Shown: positions 32,161 through 44,208 of the stretch, one piece after another
How the letters are laid out: the number at the start of each line of letters is the position of its first letter
Numbering within the stretch: position 1 is the first letter of the stretch
Origin: Sabellastarte sp. h YS-2021
Taxonomy: Eukaryota > Annelida > Polychaeta > Sabellida > Sabellidae
Reading direction: 5' to 3'
Assembly (NCBI GenBank): GCA_964017235.1
Contig: OZ024930.1
Location: forward strand, 28,834,614 to 28,898,613
Length of the DNA stretch: 64,000 nucleotides
Notes under the pieces: generated by a model
What the model was told of the DNA's origin: nothing
Database searches by the model: none
What the model saw: the letters and a program-made list of their open reading frames with translations, nothing else
Translations under genes and position numbers: made by a program

Positions 32161-32333
32161 AGTCTACTTTGACAACCCAAAGGCTTGTTTCGGCTATCAC
32201 TAGCCAGGGGGACAAAGGGACGGTCTAACCTATTTCCTTATGTCATCCATTGATGGTCGATTCAGGCTTGGATTGTTAAAGTAGTTACAAGGTACTTGGT
32301 GCCTTTTTGTGTATTTCAGTGTGATAAATAAAA

Positions 32334-33530
32334 ATGACAAAACCAAAAAAGCAGAACAAAAACTATTGCACAAAATGTCAAGAGAAACATACACCCCCCA
32401 TGGGCAAGAAATGCAGAAAAGGACAGCAGATTCAGCAACAGTCCAGTAGTAGTGTTCAGAACATGCAGCAGTCCGGAAGTGAGCGTGAGTCATCTAGTGA
32501 GCGGGACATTCAGGTATGCAGTGCAAAAGCTTATAAGGGTGATCACAAGAAGAAGATGAAAGCCAAGAAACTTCAACAAACATTAACGTCTAGTTCTGAT
32601 GAAGGGCAGTCTGATGACTTTGCTTCACATAACACTAGTGATCACTCTTCTGGTGTCAGTGCACTCATGCTGAAGGAATTGAAGTGGGTTCATGACAGAT
32701 TGGATGTAGTGGAGGAGAGGATGGACACTTCAAGGGAGGCACAGACAAAACGTTAACGTAAAGCCAGCAAAGGACATCAGTTAAGTAGTTCTTCTAAGAT
32801 GAAAAGTAAAACCAAAAAAATCTGGCTAAACTGTATAGTAGTGGTCAAAGTAGTAGTAGTTCATCAAAAGATGACGACCTTCCCAGTCTATCAGTCCTTA
32901 GGTCTTCTAGACAGGTTCAGAAAAGGATTGACAAAAGGGCGGCTGAAATAGAAGGTCATGATTCTGGTGAAGGTAATAGCAATGAGTCCAAAATTAAGTC
33001 GAAACGTGGTGGTAACATACTAGGCAGAGTGTGAGTTACGACCAATTGTCACCCAGTTTGTGCAGGGGTTACCCAAAAATATTTTGGCTGAAAAAGATCA
33101 TTTAATCAGAGACAAAATGTTAAATTACATGTCTGATTTATTTGAAGATGCCACCGATTTTTTGTAGACATCTGCAAAAGCTGCTCATGCCGTGCTCCTC
33201 TGTGAGATGAAGAGGGGCACGGTCAACTGGTGTGACACAGAATGAATAGATAGGGTTAGAAGAGCACATGCCCAGAAACACCAGAACTCATCTAAGAATG
33301 GTTGGGTAAAAATGCAGATTTTAAAAAGCCATGGTTCTGTAAATTGTTTCAGTCTGATCAGTGTACCCATCAAAGAGATCATGAGTATGCAGGTAAGATG
33401 CAAAGACATATATGTTCGTTCTGTGTCACACAGGGAAGAGTATTAAACCATCCAGAAAAAGAGTGTCAGTCGAAACACAAAATGGTCACAAAAAACGAGC
33501 AAGCAGCTGCTCAGCAACATGCATAAATCT
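32334..33530 (+). pseudogene. Ngaro-like gag with Cys/His zinc-binding region
   Basis: The start gives YCTKCQEKHTPPMGKKC, a compact CxxC...C motif, followed by Gln/Ser-rich and coiled-coil-prone sequence (LKELKWVHDRLDVVEERMD). After the TAA at 32754 and a frameshift the text continues as DDDLPSLSVLRSSRQVQKRI and IKSKRGGN; a further part reads SAKAAHAVLLCEMKRGTVNW. Near 33330-33480 there is WFCKLFQSDQCTHQRDHE then HICSFC and HPEKEC, a Cys/His-rich zinc-binding segment expected to bind RNA. At least four stops or shifts break it. The gag protein of such elements packages element RNA; this copy cannot make it. Confidence 0.82.
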
Positions 33531-33614
33531 GGGCAGCTGTCGAGAAAGTAGTAACGACCACCAAACATTTAGTGATAAAAATACAGTTAACAAAGGTGTG
33601 GATAATAGAACTGG

Positions 33615-34414
33615 GTGAGTGGGGTGAGTCTCACAGAAAATATAGACCTAGTTAGTAAAAAATCAAATCCAGGACATGACAAAAGGGTTGTTCAGATTGT
33701 CTCTGAAACAGATATGGGAAAATCTTCTTCTAGTTTAGTGACTTCAGTCAAAACTGTGTCTCAGAAAAATACAAGGCACGGTTCCAAAGTCTATGATAGA
33801 TTTGTTTACAATTCAGCCTTAGATAGACGTGAATGCGAAAACTTGCTGGCAAAAGGTAATAAAGGCAAGGCAATGATGTGTAAAAACCATTAGTGGTCAA
33901 TACGCAAGTATTTACAAAAACATGTGTCAATGTTACTAATTTTGACAGCAAATTAGATCATCAGAAACTGTTCGAAAAAAACGTTGAGCAAACTAGTGAA
34001 CAAGGTGCAAAAGTATTTGGACACACCAGTGTCGATAGAAATGTATTGTCTAATGATTCGGTTTGCTACACTGAAAAACAAATAACAAAGCATATCAAAG
34101 AACCTATTTTGGTCCCAATTGAGATCAATACAAACTCTGATAATGACGCATGCAGTGACAAAGGCGAAAGGCAAAATGCAGACGGCCTTGTCACTGAAAC
34201 AATATATTCAAATTGTCCACAGGTTCAAATTCCAGTGTTTGACATTAATAGAAATTGGACGGATGATAAATTTGAATTAGGGTTGATAGTGAAAGAGGGT
34301 TGGAAAAAGCACATTCAATGGTTAGAAACGCATTGTAGTGACTTTAAGTTGTGGAATAGCCAGTCAGATTTTCACTTTGGTTTCGTACCATTTGCAGAAT
34401 TGCATGTTGAATGA
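33615..34414 (+). pseudogene. Linker frames between gag and RT, function unknown
   Basis: Two open stretches in different frames (33615-33893 and 33893-34414) are rich in Ser, Thr, Asn and Lys with no domain until the end. There, DDKFELGLIVKEGWKKHI and GFVPFAEL lie where the pol N-terminus is expected, and a frameshift near 34400 leads into the RT frame. The segment probably encodes the N-terminal part of pol. Confidence 0.55.
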
Positions 34415-35400
34415 CAGTGCGGACTACAAAGGTCCAAGAATAGACTCGTGTATTGAACAGCATAAAATGGTCAAGGCAACGGGGTGTCAAAATTTTATGC
34501 ATACACTCATTCCAGTCAAAACCCAGTTGAATATTGATCAATGGCAAAAAGTATTGGTAGATTACTGGGATAGGCAAATACTCGAATTAATACGTTTTGG
34601 TTTTCCTCTAGACTTTAATAGGTCTTGTGTTCTGAAATGTGATAGAGAAAATCATACCTCTGCTATTGATTACCCCCGGCATGTGGAAGCATATTTGACA
34701 GAAGAAATACATTATGGGGCGATATTAGGACCTTTTGATGAAAAACCTTTTGAAAGTCTGCACTATTCACCCTTCATGACCAGAGAAAAACCCAATTCTG
34801 AAAATAAAGGCATAATAGTTGACCTATCCTGACCTTTGGGGAATTCAGTCAATGCGGGTGTAGCTAGGGACACGTACTTGGGCGTGGAATCTGCGTTGTC
34901 TTTTCCCACTGTTAACGATATAATGCATGAACTCAGACGCATAGGTCCAGGCGCGAATATCTATAAGATTGATATCAGTCATGCATTTAGGCACCTGAAG
35001 GTAGATCCTCTGGATTATGACCTCCTAGGCTTGTACTGGAATGCGACGTACGTCGACACATGCCTTCCATTTGGGAGCAGGCACGGAAGTCAGCTGTTTC
35101 AGCGCATCAGCGACGTGGTACGTTTTGCATTGCGTCAGCAAGGTTTCAAGTACGTCAACTATATTGATGATTTAGTGGGGTTTGAGACTCCGGACGTTGC
35201 TGAGAAGTAGTTTCAAGCTTTATATGCGCTTCTGGAGCGCCTTGGCCTCACAATAAGCCAAAAGAAACTGGTCCGTCCCAGTACCTGTGTTGTCTGTCTA
35301 GGCATTCTCGTCGATTCAGTTAACGGCACCATTTCCATTCCAGACGAAAAATCGCATCAGATTGTACAAACAGTCGCAGAATCGGATGGAGGCAAATGTT
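34415..35400 (+). pseudogene. Ngaro-like reverse transcriptase with two in-frame stops
   Basis: In one frame the motifs are IDQWQKVLVDYWDRQILELI, FGFPLDFN, LGPFDEKPF, SPFMTREKPNS, IVDLS-stop-PLGNSVNAGV, YKIDISHAFRHLKVDP, DLLGLYW, CLPFGSRHG, YVNYIDDLVG (catalytic Asp pair near 35163-35168) and VVCLGILVD. A TGA at 34830-34832 sits where Trp is expected, and a TAG at 35208-35210 follows the YIDD strand. There are no frameshifts inside the domain. The sister copy at 28080 has TGG at the first of these positions. Two point changes would explain the loss of function, so this copy looks relatively young. Confidence 0.92.
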
Positions 35401-36077
35401 GTACTAAGAAGCAGCTGCAATCTCTGCTCGGCCAGCTCTTGTACGTCCATAAGTGCGTTAGGCCGGCTAGGGCGTTTCTCAATTGTATGTTGGACATCTT
35501 GCGTAGAAATCATAACAGTAAGGTCATCTTGCTTACACCTGACTTCATGCGTGACGTCAGATGGTTTTCTAAGTTTTTGGAAAAATACAATGGCGTCTCT
35601 ATATACAACCATAAACCCATTTATTATTCTGTGGAGTTGGACGCTTGCTTAACAGGCTTAGGTGCGTGCTGGAAAAATTATGTCTATGCTCTTCCAATAG
35701 CAAAAGGTTATCTCAAGCTAGGCATTGTCCACTTTGAATTGTTGAATGTGTTGTTGGCAATTAGGGTCTTTGGCCCTTACTGGCATAGGCGCAGAGTTCT
35801 AATAAAATGTGACAACCACACAATGGTACAGGTCGTGACTAATAGTAGAACCAAAGATGCATTTTTAGCTGTGTGTGCATGCAACATTTGGTTTACAGCA
35901 GCCCTATATGACATAGACTTAGTGTATGCTCATATCCTTGGAAGGAACGTGGTGGCAGGCATTCTGTCCAGGTGGCAAAATTCACGTGAAAACTATGAAA
36001 TATTGCATGCAAACGTTCAGGATCCCCTGTGGATACCAGTGTCATATAACATGTTGAGTATTGATAATGATATGTAA
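35401..36077 (+). pseudogene. Ngaro-like RNase H, open frame
   Basis: This continues the RT frame without stops to TAA at 36075. The connection QLQSLLGQLLYVHKCVRPAR leads to RNase H blocks YYSVELDACLTGLGACW (first Asp), HFELLNVLLAIRVFGPYW (Glu), IKCDNHTMVQVVTNSRTKD (second Asp) and HILGRNVVAGILSRW near the end (usual Asp of the last block appears as Gly). The domain removes RNA from the RNA/DNA hybrid in reverse transcription. The frame itself is intact, but its product depends on the interrupted RT upstream, so it is counted as part of a pseudogene. Confidence 0.88.
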
Positions 36078-36240
36078 ATAAGATAAATCTAGTAAAGATA
36101 AATAAGTTCATCTTGCTGTATGTAGCTGATACTGCGCTTTGTTTTTTTTAGATGCAGCTCCTCTAACTGTCCTCAAGTATGGAGCCAAGAGGCGTCTCAA
36201 CCAAGCATTTTGACCAAAAACCCAGAAATGTTATAATTAA

Positions 36241-37128
36241 TTGTATAGAACATTCATTGGCTTTTGTGTGCTTACAAATTTAAAATGTAAAAATGTCAGT
36301 GTCATGAATGCGTTGTTGTTCCTGGAATATTTGGCCAGGAACTCAGTATCAGCAAACATGATGTCAAATTATGTCTCAGTAATTAGGGCCAGGTTTGTTG
36401 TGCTTGGGTTGGATTTCACCATTTGGGAGCATCCCAATATTAAGTATTTCCTGAAAGCTGTAAAGATTAATAGACCATTGAGAATCAAGAAGAAAAACTG
36501 TGATTGATGTCTACACTCTGCAAAGGTTGGTGCGAAACTGTGATCATATATATACATGGGCACCATTTTCAAAGCTGTCTTCCTGTTAGCCTTTTTTGGG
36601 TTCTTACGCTTATCCAGTAAAGCCCCTCACTCTGTAAGAACTTTTGATCCATCTAGACACCTGCTAGCAGGGGACATAATTTTCACAAAATCTTTTGTCA
36701 AAGTCATAATAAAATGGTCTAAAACTCTTCAGAATAGAGACACAATTCACCTTATCACGTTTCCTAAGATTAAATGTTCCCAGTTATGTCCACACAGGGC
36801 CTTAAAAGCAGCAATAGGGGTGTATGCACCCAAACCGGATGTGCCATTGTTCCAGTACCCAATGGCAGCTAAGTGGTACCCTTTAACAGATACCCAGATC
36901 TGAAAAACACTCGCAAAGTTGAATATTAAGATGGATTTGCCTTCCCATCACTATACTTTCCACTCCTTCCGGTGCACACAGGCTACTCTTGCTTACAATG
37001 CTGACGTGTCAGTGCAGGATATTAAGCATCATGGCTCCTGGGCGTCGGATTGCCTCTGGACCTACATACAACCAGACCAACAAAAAGGTGAGGTATTGGC
37101 CAAAACTTTTAAGAGGATACTGTCATAA
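36241..37128 (+). pseudogene. Ngaro-like tyrosine recombinase with three TGA stops
   Basis: One frame carries the whole domain: the core-binding part (MNALLFLEYLARNS, MMSNYVSVIRARFVVLGL, FLKAVKINRPLR), then catalytic FFGFLRLSSKAP with the first Arg, VIIKWSKTLQNRD, CPHRALKAAIG, the FHSFRCTQATLAYN box (His and second Arg), and IKHHGSWASDCLWTYI with the final Tyr. In-frame TGA codons at 36505, 36541 and 36901 interrupt it; there are no frameshifts. Such recombinases insert a circular DNA copy by strand exchange and leave no target duplication. All catalytic residues are present, so only the stops appear to inactivate it. Confidence 0.9.
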
Positions 37129-38499
37129 ATGCTCTACTCATATCTTTGGGCTTGAGGGAATTCTTATGTAGTAATTATGTACAATTTGCAATGATTCTGC
37201 AAATAGGTCGGGTTTCTCAGCTGATTTGGGGGGCCACCTTAGTAATGAGTTACTTTCACTTTGTTTGGATAACTTTGCAATCAAAATTGAACGATCATTG
37301 AGACTGTAAGCATGATTTCTGGTGGCTTAGACTCAGTCTGACATTCCCCTCCGTAACACTATCGTGTGTTCAGTAAATCAATGTGTTGGCTTTAGGTGAC
37401 ATTAACCATGTAAATATTCATTCATTGTCACCTACTTTGCATTACTGTTGTTATTTTTTTGTAATTGGTGACCTGAGTCATGAACTGTGAACTGAACTTT
37501 AAATTATGGTCACATAGTTTATGATTATTATTAGATTGCTATTTACATCTTATAACTGATTTTAGTCTAATCTTATATACATTATTAATTAACAACGCTC
37601 AAGTAGTAGTCTTACATATCTTGTTATTGTATTATTACATGTATTTAAATAATAAACAAATGCTCTGCATCTGTGGTGTTACTGACTTCTGGGGTTTGGT
37701 AGGGACTGCGACTGAAAATTATTAAGTTACTGACTCCTTTGGCAACATCAATGAAAGTAATAATAAAGTGAAAGTGAACACTAACTAGTTTGATAGTGTC
37801 ATAATGCAAACAGATACTTCAATTAAATATTAGGAACAGTAGATACACTTGTGTCAGTTCTTAAATTTTAAATTTTCTGAAATTGCAAACATAGTCATAT
37901 ATATATACAAGTGTTGATGCTTCCCTTTGATTAGTCCTCTTCAAGTAATTTCAGGTTTAATAATTTTTTCTTCACAATTATTTACATCACGAACAGACAA
38001 CCCTCTGTAACATGGAAAAGTAGATCTAATAACAAAGGTTATGCCCTGATTAATGACAAGACCAACTCGATATGATATATATGGCCTGGTGCTCTTTGAT
38101 TCATATTCAACATATCAACATATTCAAGTCCTTCTGTATGGGGACTTTTTGTGGGAAGAACTAGCTATGTGAAATTAATTTTACTTACTCATCAATTACC
38201 AAATGATCCAAACATGTTCTTAACAATTGAAGCAATTCCTCTAACTTACTGCAGTCTTAATTCTGTGATCCTGGATTTGAATCCACCCCATGCAACATGT
38301 GGGGTTCTGTTCTGCTAGTACTTAACCTGTAAAACTATATGGGTGACATACATCTGAAAATATTAGATCGATTAAAGCCAAAAATAAGTCACCCAAGTCC
38401 ATTTACTTTACGGCTGTTTATTTACATATCCCATCCAACACTTTATTTGAATAAAGTGAATACTGCTCTTTTATCTCTATTTTGTTCTTGTTTTAAAAT
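37129..38499. other. No gene seen; may include the Ngaro 3' end
   Basis: A/T-rich sequence. The first few hundred bases may be the 3' untranslated part of the Ngaro-like element, but no terminal repeat was recognised. Confidence 0.45.
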
Positions 38500-38610
38500 C
38501 TAAATCTACTGTAAAGCACCCTGAGCTAACAACAGGTGTAGCCAGAGTGTTTGTTATCCCTTGTGTGTAAGCTTAAAATGTAAAGGCACTACAAAAACGT
38601 ACTTAAAAGT
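38500..38610 (+). repeat. Possible LINE 3' UTR scrap
   Basis: ACTGTAAAGCACCCTGAGCT and AATGTAAAGGCACTACAAAA resemble the paired GCGC-type phrases in CR1/L2-like 3' UTRs (compare GCGCCTTAGAGG / TGCTTTATAAGTG at 13540-13580). It is short and not coding. Confidence 0.35.
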
Positions 38611-38635
38611 CCGGCAAACAGTTTGTTTATAGCTT

Positions 38636-38905
38636 TGCATTTGATTCTCTCACAGTGTGGAATGTTCTTACTAATAAGATTCATGTTTTCCTCGTATGTT
38701 CCTATCTTCTTCAGAAAGAAGCTTATATCCTATCTCTATACTAAAGCTTTCAATATGTCCATGGTGTTCTCCGTGGCACTTCACGCTTTTTCAATCCCTT
38801 GGTATCGAAATTTGGCTATCTCTGTGTTCTTGTGCCTAAGAGTCCGCTTACTAAAGTGGAGATTAAGTGCTACAATAGTCCAATTTAAATTAGATTAGAT
38901 ATTTA
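38636..38905 (+). pseudogene. LINE 3' fragment: RT C-terminal end plus 3' UTR
   Basis: The translated text FFRKKLISYLYTKAFN matches in layout the C-terminal RT end of the LINE at 13400-13450 (FRKQLKTYLCRLAY), with a WNVLTNKI phrase ahead of it in another frame, as in WNKLPQAIR there. It ends with GTGCTACAATAGTCC, a CR1/L2-like 3' end. A heavily 5'-truncated, old insertion is the simplest reading. Confidence 0.55.
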
Positions 38906-39689
38906 CCTAGCTAGGCAAAGCACGAAATCGGCTGGAAATATATCCCTGGTGTGGGGGCCCCAGGGAATCCAAGAAGCTTTAAAATTTCTTATTTGAGATT
39001 TTGCATTGGTTTCAGTGCAACTATACCAAAATGAAGCTTTGTAAAATACATTTTAGTAGCACTTAATACATGTTTAAGCAAAATTGGCACATTGCAACCA
39101 TAGTCAAGGAATGCAGGGAATACAAATTTTAACTGATCTTTATTTCATGATAATTCAACAGAATGCATCACATGATCACTAAAAGCAAAACAGTAACTGT
39201 TCTATATTTTATCAATCAGTGGAAATGTTAAAAACATCATGTGTGCATTTACAGCTTGGTTTTGTTTCCTTTCAAGCCTATAATCGTATCAGCAATCTCA
39301 TTACATCAGCCATACTTAAAATTGTTAGTCACATTTATTACAATTTATCAATTTTGCTGACACGAGTGCAAAGTAGTTGATCAGATCAATGGAACTTAGA
39401 ATGGAACCATAATAAATCTATTGCCGAATATGTCCACATCTAAATCCTTGTAAATTGTCCAAGCCTGAATATAAAACGAAAGGAACATGTGGGAGCATAC
39501 AACCTTAAATTCAACAAAAATATCAGAAGTTTTGAAAAAAGCAATGTGAAAAGAATAACTATTTGGGGGGGATAACATACATTCCGGAACGAGAAAAGCC
39601 AAGTTTTTGGTTCGCCAGGGAAAAGATAGCAAAATGCTAAAGAACAAACAATTTTTCCTGTTGGTGAAGTTTAGATTTACTCAATCACA
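38906..39689. other. No gene seen
   Basis: Nothing recognised in this A/T-rich stretch. Confidence 0.45.
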
Positions 39690-39790
39690 GATTGCCAGCA
39701 CTGTGTGGGTTCGAGCCAGGGTCCTATTGGCAATGCTGAGGGCCTGTTCCAATATGACCCTTGCCGTTGAACAGGACATAAAACCCCAAG
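39690..39790 (+). repeat. SINE-like fragment with B box and CCTTGCCGTTGAACAGGAC tail
   Basis: A B-box-like GGGTTCGAGCC is at 39708-39718, and the tail TATGACCCTTGCCGTTGAAC then AGGACATAAAACC is at 39754-39787. The same tail recurs at 50300-50332 (CTATGACCCTGGCCGATGTA) and, more weakly, at 43700-43732 and 48298-48330 (GTGAACCTTGCCGTTAAATG). This suggests a second tRNA-derived SINE family. Confidence 0.5.
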
Positions 39791-42700
39791 TATGAACTTT
39801 GGATATACGTACGGAAGTACTCTTTTATAACATTTGGCATGTTTTGGTACCTTATATCACCCGAAGACTTTAAAGGTTGATTTATCCAGCAAAGGTTATC
39901 TTTGTTTGACTTAGCAGAAACACACTGTTTTGGAGTGATAGTGAGGCCTCAATACCGCAATAAAGCAAATTTGTCTACTAGACAGGATAATAAATTATGT
40001 GAGCACAACATCTGTGAAAAAAATAAATGCTGTAAAATTCCGAGACCTTTGGCAGCACAATGTTTGTATGGATTCATTCCAATGCATTTAGCACTGAGAT
40101 TCTCTGCCAGTTCTAGTATTTTTCATTTGCTATATGTTTATCAATGTTTTATAGGAGTTTATATAATATATGACTTTTGCAGACTCCGGTAGATAAGTAC
40201 TTAGTTTTGATATTTTTTTGGTTAAATTACACCTGCAAGTTTTTCTTTTACTAATAGTGTCCAATATCTTTTATTATTGGCCAGTTGTTACACTCAGTGA
40301 TTATGACCATAAATGGACAGCCCCCAGGGAGTCCCAAATACGTAATGAATAAAACTCCAAATGGGTTTTAAAATTTCTATTTATACTTCATTGACATATG
40401 CACATTTATTTATTCATTAAAAAATTTAATTCTGATCATAACCGAGTTCGGGGGTTCAATAAATCTAAATGTAAAACATGAAAATAAGGTCAAATCTGAT
40501 TCAGCCAAGGTCAAGCAATTCGAATGACCTTGGGGTTATGTCAAAGGTCAAGATAATGATATATGGGCCAAAAGACCAAGCAGTTTGTGTGCAGCTGAAG
40601 TTAGATCCATTGAAACCCAAAACTATTGAAAGTGGCTGCTAGCTTCATTATAGGGTGGAGGAAATGAACAATGTTAAACAGTAAATCAAGTCTTGAAATT
40701 TGAATGCAATGGAACAGTTACACATAAAATGTAACTGTTTAAAGCGATTTGTTAAATTAATTATAATTTCAGGTGACAAAGGGGTCCCAAACCCCAAGTA
40801 GGGCAAATGGAAATTCGTATTACAAATTTTTTAAAGAACCCCTTATACTTTTTGTTTAATTAAAATGAACATAAAAACCCCAAAACACATAGTTCTACCT
40901 GAAATATAAGCAATCTATTAGTTTCTTAAATTGGTCACTTACTTGGCCATTAACCTATACTTAAAATATATACGAAAACCAAGAAATTATGCATGAATTC
41001 AGATTCATTTAAAGGCTAGCATATGTTAGTCACAGACAACAGCATACACTGCAGCACACCATGACCTTCTTTTCCTTACACACCCTCCTCTTGTTTGTAA
41101 TTATACCATGTGTGACAGACTTAACTCATTGATTGAAATGGTTCATATTTCAAAAACATCACTATTTTTTTTATTTACTGTAGCATCAGATTTTTGGTCA
41201 TGTTTTGCCCTGTGGAAATATTATTTTCAGTTCAATTTTTTTCGTCTTTTCACAATTTAAATTTTTATAAATTTGTAGAGGGCGTTCTGTGTTCATGTTT
41301 TTACTGGAAAACATTTGAATTCCTTCAGTGTAAAAATATTTATTATTTTGCGAATTCAGATGTTGAGCAGCAAAATCCATTGGATAGCCACACAATTCTA
41401 AGTTATCTTTTCTTTACGGGCTATGTGTTAAGGTACTGCCATTTTGTGATGAAATAAGATGATCAAGTGTCATAAAATGAAACATGTGGCATATATAATA
41501 AACATGATGCAGCCAAACTTGAGAGCTTGCGATTGCGATCTAACGATTGGTGCTAGCCGAACTTAGGATCCAAGATTTGGTTACTATTCTTAAAATAGGG
41601 CATTTATAGCACCAACTTTGAATTAAAATTTACATTATAACTGTTGTGAATAAATAGGTTTTAATACAGGAATTCACTGTCACATATGTAATACCTCAGC
41701 CGACAAAATACAAATGAATTTATATTTCTTAATTGTATATAGCATTGACAAGATTCCAAGCAGACACACACACATAATCAATCTTGCCCAGTCATCAGAT
41801 GTGGTTATGTCTGCTGGAGTTAATAAAAAATGTAATGGAATTGAGTTTGCAGCTGCATATGTATATATCAACACGAAATATCATGTCCCCACAGACTGAT
41901 CAAGGAAATGTGGTAAAACAATGCAGATAGCACACACGTTTCCAACCTGAGGTTCTGCATTGGTCTCAACTGCGATCTCATATGCCATAATTTTAGTTGC
42001 TTGCATATGATTTTCATCTAAATTCTTCACCACTTGGTGTGGCCTACTTCTCTCAGACCCCTCAACTCTCTGCCACGGATATTTAATTAGCATTTAGTGA
42101 TTCAGCAAAAACACTAAATATGAGGAAAAATAATGCACAGCACAATTGGCAATTATCAGCCACAATTGCATCTCAAAGTCGAAATAAATACAACTGTAGT
42201 TTTTTTTTGTAGGCCATAGAGTAATACATGGAGTGTTATGATCTTTTCAATAACTATGGGCATTTGTAGATACACTCCAATGCATTTCACATTTTGCCAT
42301 GCGTAGAATTCTAAAGCAAAAACTTGGGAGGTGAAAAAAAAAATGATTAAATTGTCAAATTATTAACAACTAAACCACGAGACAGCCGACATAATGTGGT
42401 GTATATAAGTGTGAGTCGTTCCACGAAAATTTAGCCATATGAATGAAAGTAACTAAAACATAAGTTCCACCAACTGTGTAAATTATAATGGATAAATTGA
42501 AACTATGATCAATACAAGATGGTTATTTTAAATTAGTGTTGCCTTTTAGTAGGAGTGATCCCTACACACCTGTCAAGAGAATGTTATCTTCTTCAAAGTG
42601 AACCTGTACTTTGGAGATCTTATTCAATGTATACCAATTGAGTAAGAGCACTCGGATGTTGAAGACGTCTGCCAAGGCATGTAATAGTAAGTAAATGGGG

Positions 42701-43177
42701 AAATCCGGGATCTAGGTTGGGTTAAAACCCACCTTCTGATATTTTTGCATGAAGTCCCAACCAGTAGTATTGTGTAATCCTAATATTATAAACTAAGGAC
42801 CTGTGACAGGTTGAATTGAAAAAAAAACCTAGTAAGTGCAGATGTGTGAAGAACCCATATTCTTTTAAAAATGAATAATTACGGACAATTGTCTCTGAAA
42901 TTGTAGTGTAACTGCAACAAAACATCCTCTTTAAATTGTTGTTTTAAATGACTCAATCATTAACCATAATCCATACCCATTATCAATATATAAATTTTCT
43001 GACAGTTTAATAAAACATATATTGAAATCAATTTGAAACCATTGATGCAATAACAAGTTGCAATAGGAATGCAGCCCATATGTTCCATAGGTGCTATTCT
43101 CTGTTCAGACTCCAACAGAGACAATGTGTGTGTCATTCTTCCTGAATGCTAAAAGCCTGCAGGAATGTGTATTATAG

Positions 43178-43432
43178 GTTTTTAAATGTTAGCTCTAGTG
43201 AGGCTCGCACTTCTAGAGATCACTTTTTTTTTCTTTCTCTTTTTCTTGTTTTTTTATCCCCAGACCTTTAAGAATCGTGGCACAGTGTGATGAGTATCTG
43301 TCTGTTCACTGAAGTTAAGCGGCAATGGACTACGTTAGTACTGTGTTGGGTGACCACTTCGAAGCACCACTCATGTCTCTGATGGCTTTGCAGCTAGTAT
43401 ACCAAAAACTCTTTCAGCCTTATTAAGTTTGT
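43178..43432 (+). mobile_element. 5S-rRNA-derived SINE, copy A
   Basis: The core 43272-43370 resembles 5S rRNA: CACTGAAGTTAAGCGGCAAT (A-box region), TTAGTACTGTGTTGGGTGAC (intermediate element and C box), then the CACTTCGAAGCACC end. It is flanked by sequence that recurs in copy C: an upstream head TTAGCTCTAGTGAGGCTCG then CTTCTAGAGATCAC plus a T run, and a downstream body TGTCTCTGATGGCTTTGCAG then CTAGTATACCAAAAACTC and TTTCAGCC. A 5S pseudogene would not share the flanks, so a SINE3-type element with a 5S pol III promoter is the better reading. The T-rich stretch of 40 bp before the core is copy-specific. Confidence 0.8.
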
Positions 43433-43974
43433 TTTCCAGGTGGTCCGTGCATGTTCTATGCATGGTAAAATATTCATAATGTTTAAATCCACAATAAAAC
43501 GTACAAAGACTCTGGAACCCCATCAAACGTTTTAACTGAAAACCTTCACTGTGAGTGCATTTCCTTTGTATACTTTTCTATCTGAATCAAAAAGTTTTAA
43601 CATTACTTCACAACTAAGAAATTCTCAACACAAATGTGCCTCAGGCATGTGATCAATGGCTGCCCCACTGTGGAATCTAATGGTGTGATGATCTCCCCAA
43701 ATGTGAACCTTGCCGTTAAATGGAACATAAATAACACAATAATCACAACAGAAACTGTTTTGCTTTATTAATAGACTGTGAAATTTAAATAACGCATTAA
43801 TTTGTTTGCAAACATACTTTACTTTCTTAATGTAAAAAAGTCTACCTGAATGAAATATTCTATTTTGACTTCGGTCTTATCCAAAATCTTCAACTGATGC
43901 TTATTACTAGATTTTGGTTACAATAAGAACGTCAAATTAGACTTATTATTGCCCCGAATGTAGCATCTTGAGAA

Positions 43975-44208
43975 TTTATTTATTTATTTGGGTTTGCGTC
44001 ACTTTCAACACTGTACAGGTCATATCACGACAGGTAGTTTTATGGGCAGAGGAAACCAGTACATACAGTTGGTCAAGGTTCTGTACTATAAACTGCCAAC
44101 CAACGGCAAGCAACTACCAGCTTTCCCACTTGAGGTTGGGCCGGGAACTGAACCCCGATCTCAGGGGTGGGCGGAGAGAGTGTTACCACTCTGCCACCGT
44201 GGCCCCTT
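43975..44208 (-). mobile_element. tRNA-derived SINE, copy A
   Basis: On the minus strand the element starts with a tRNA-like head GGGGCCACGGTGGCAGAGTG (A box), continues through GGGGTTCAGTTCC (B box, 44144-44155), then a body with TGGTAGTTGC and CAGAACCTTGACCAACTG, and ends with CCTGTACAGTGTTGAAAG followed by an AAATAAATAAATAAATTC tail. Head, body and tail together define the family, also at 48573-48806, 55697-55930 and, degraded, at 55244-55395. The plus-strand frames over it are artefacts. Confidence 0.85.

Larger units (their letters stand above)
32300..37130 (+). mobile_element. Ngaro-like tyrosine-recombinase retrotransposon, near full length
   Basis: All four modules are present in order on the plus strand: gag (32334), a linker frame, RT-RNase H (34415-36077) and tyrosine recombinase (36241-37128). 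The RT-RNase H frame is interrupted only twice and the recombinase frame three times, while gag carries frameshifts. There is no DDE integrase, protease or LTR. The element boundaries are set by the coding modules only; the expected split direct repeats of Ngaro elements were not recognised by eye. Confidence 0.9.

Noticed and set aside
34830-36903. Repeated TGA codons as evidence of selenocysteine or a variant code
   Set aside because: The GPCR and other frames use TGA as stop, the sister element has TGG at the first position, and a TAG and TAA also interrupt this element. Decay is the simpler reading.
39902-40192. Conserved duplicated protein (also at 44498-44791)
   Set aside because: The two frames are identical only because the 4.6-kb unit is duplicated. 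No domain, no codon signal, and the N-terminus differs because it lies across the breakpoint.
40478-40560. Cluster of AAGGTCA motifs as an enhancer
   Set aside because: The phrases are short and unordered, and the motif is abundant in local repeats. Nothing else supports a regulatory role here.
43272-43370. Functional 5S rRNA gene
   Set aside because: Many changes from canonical 5S rRNA, a changed intermediate element, and conserved non-5S flanks shared with 52205-52435 indicate a SINE.
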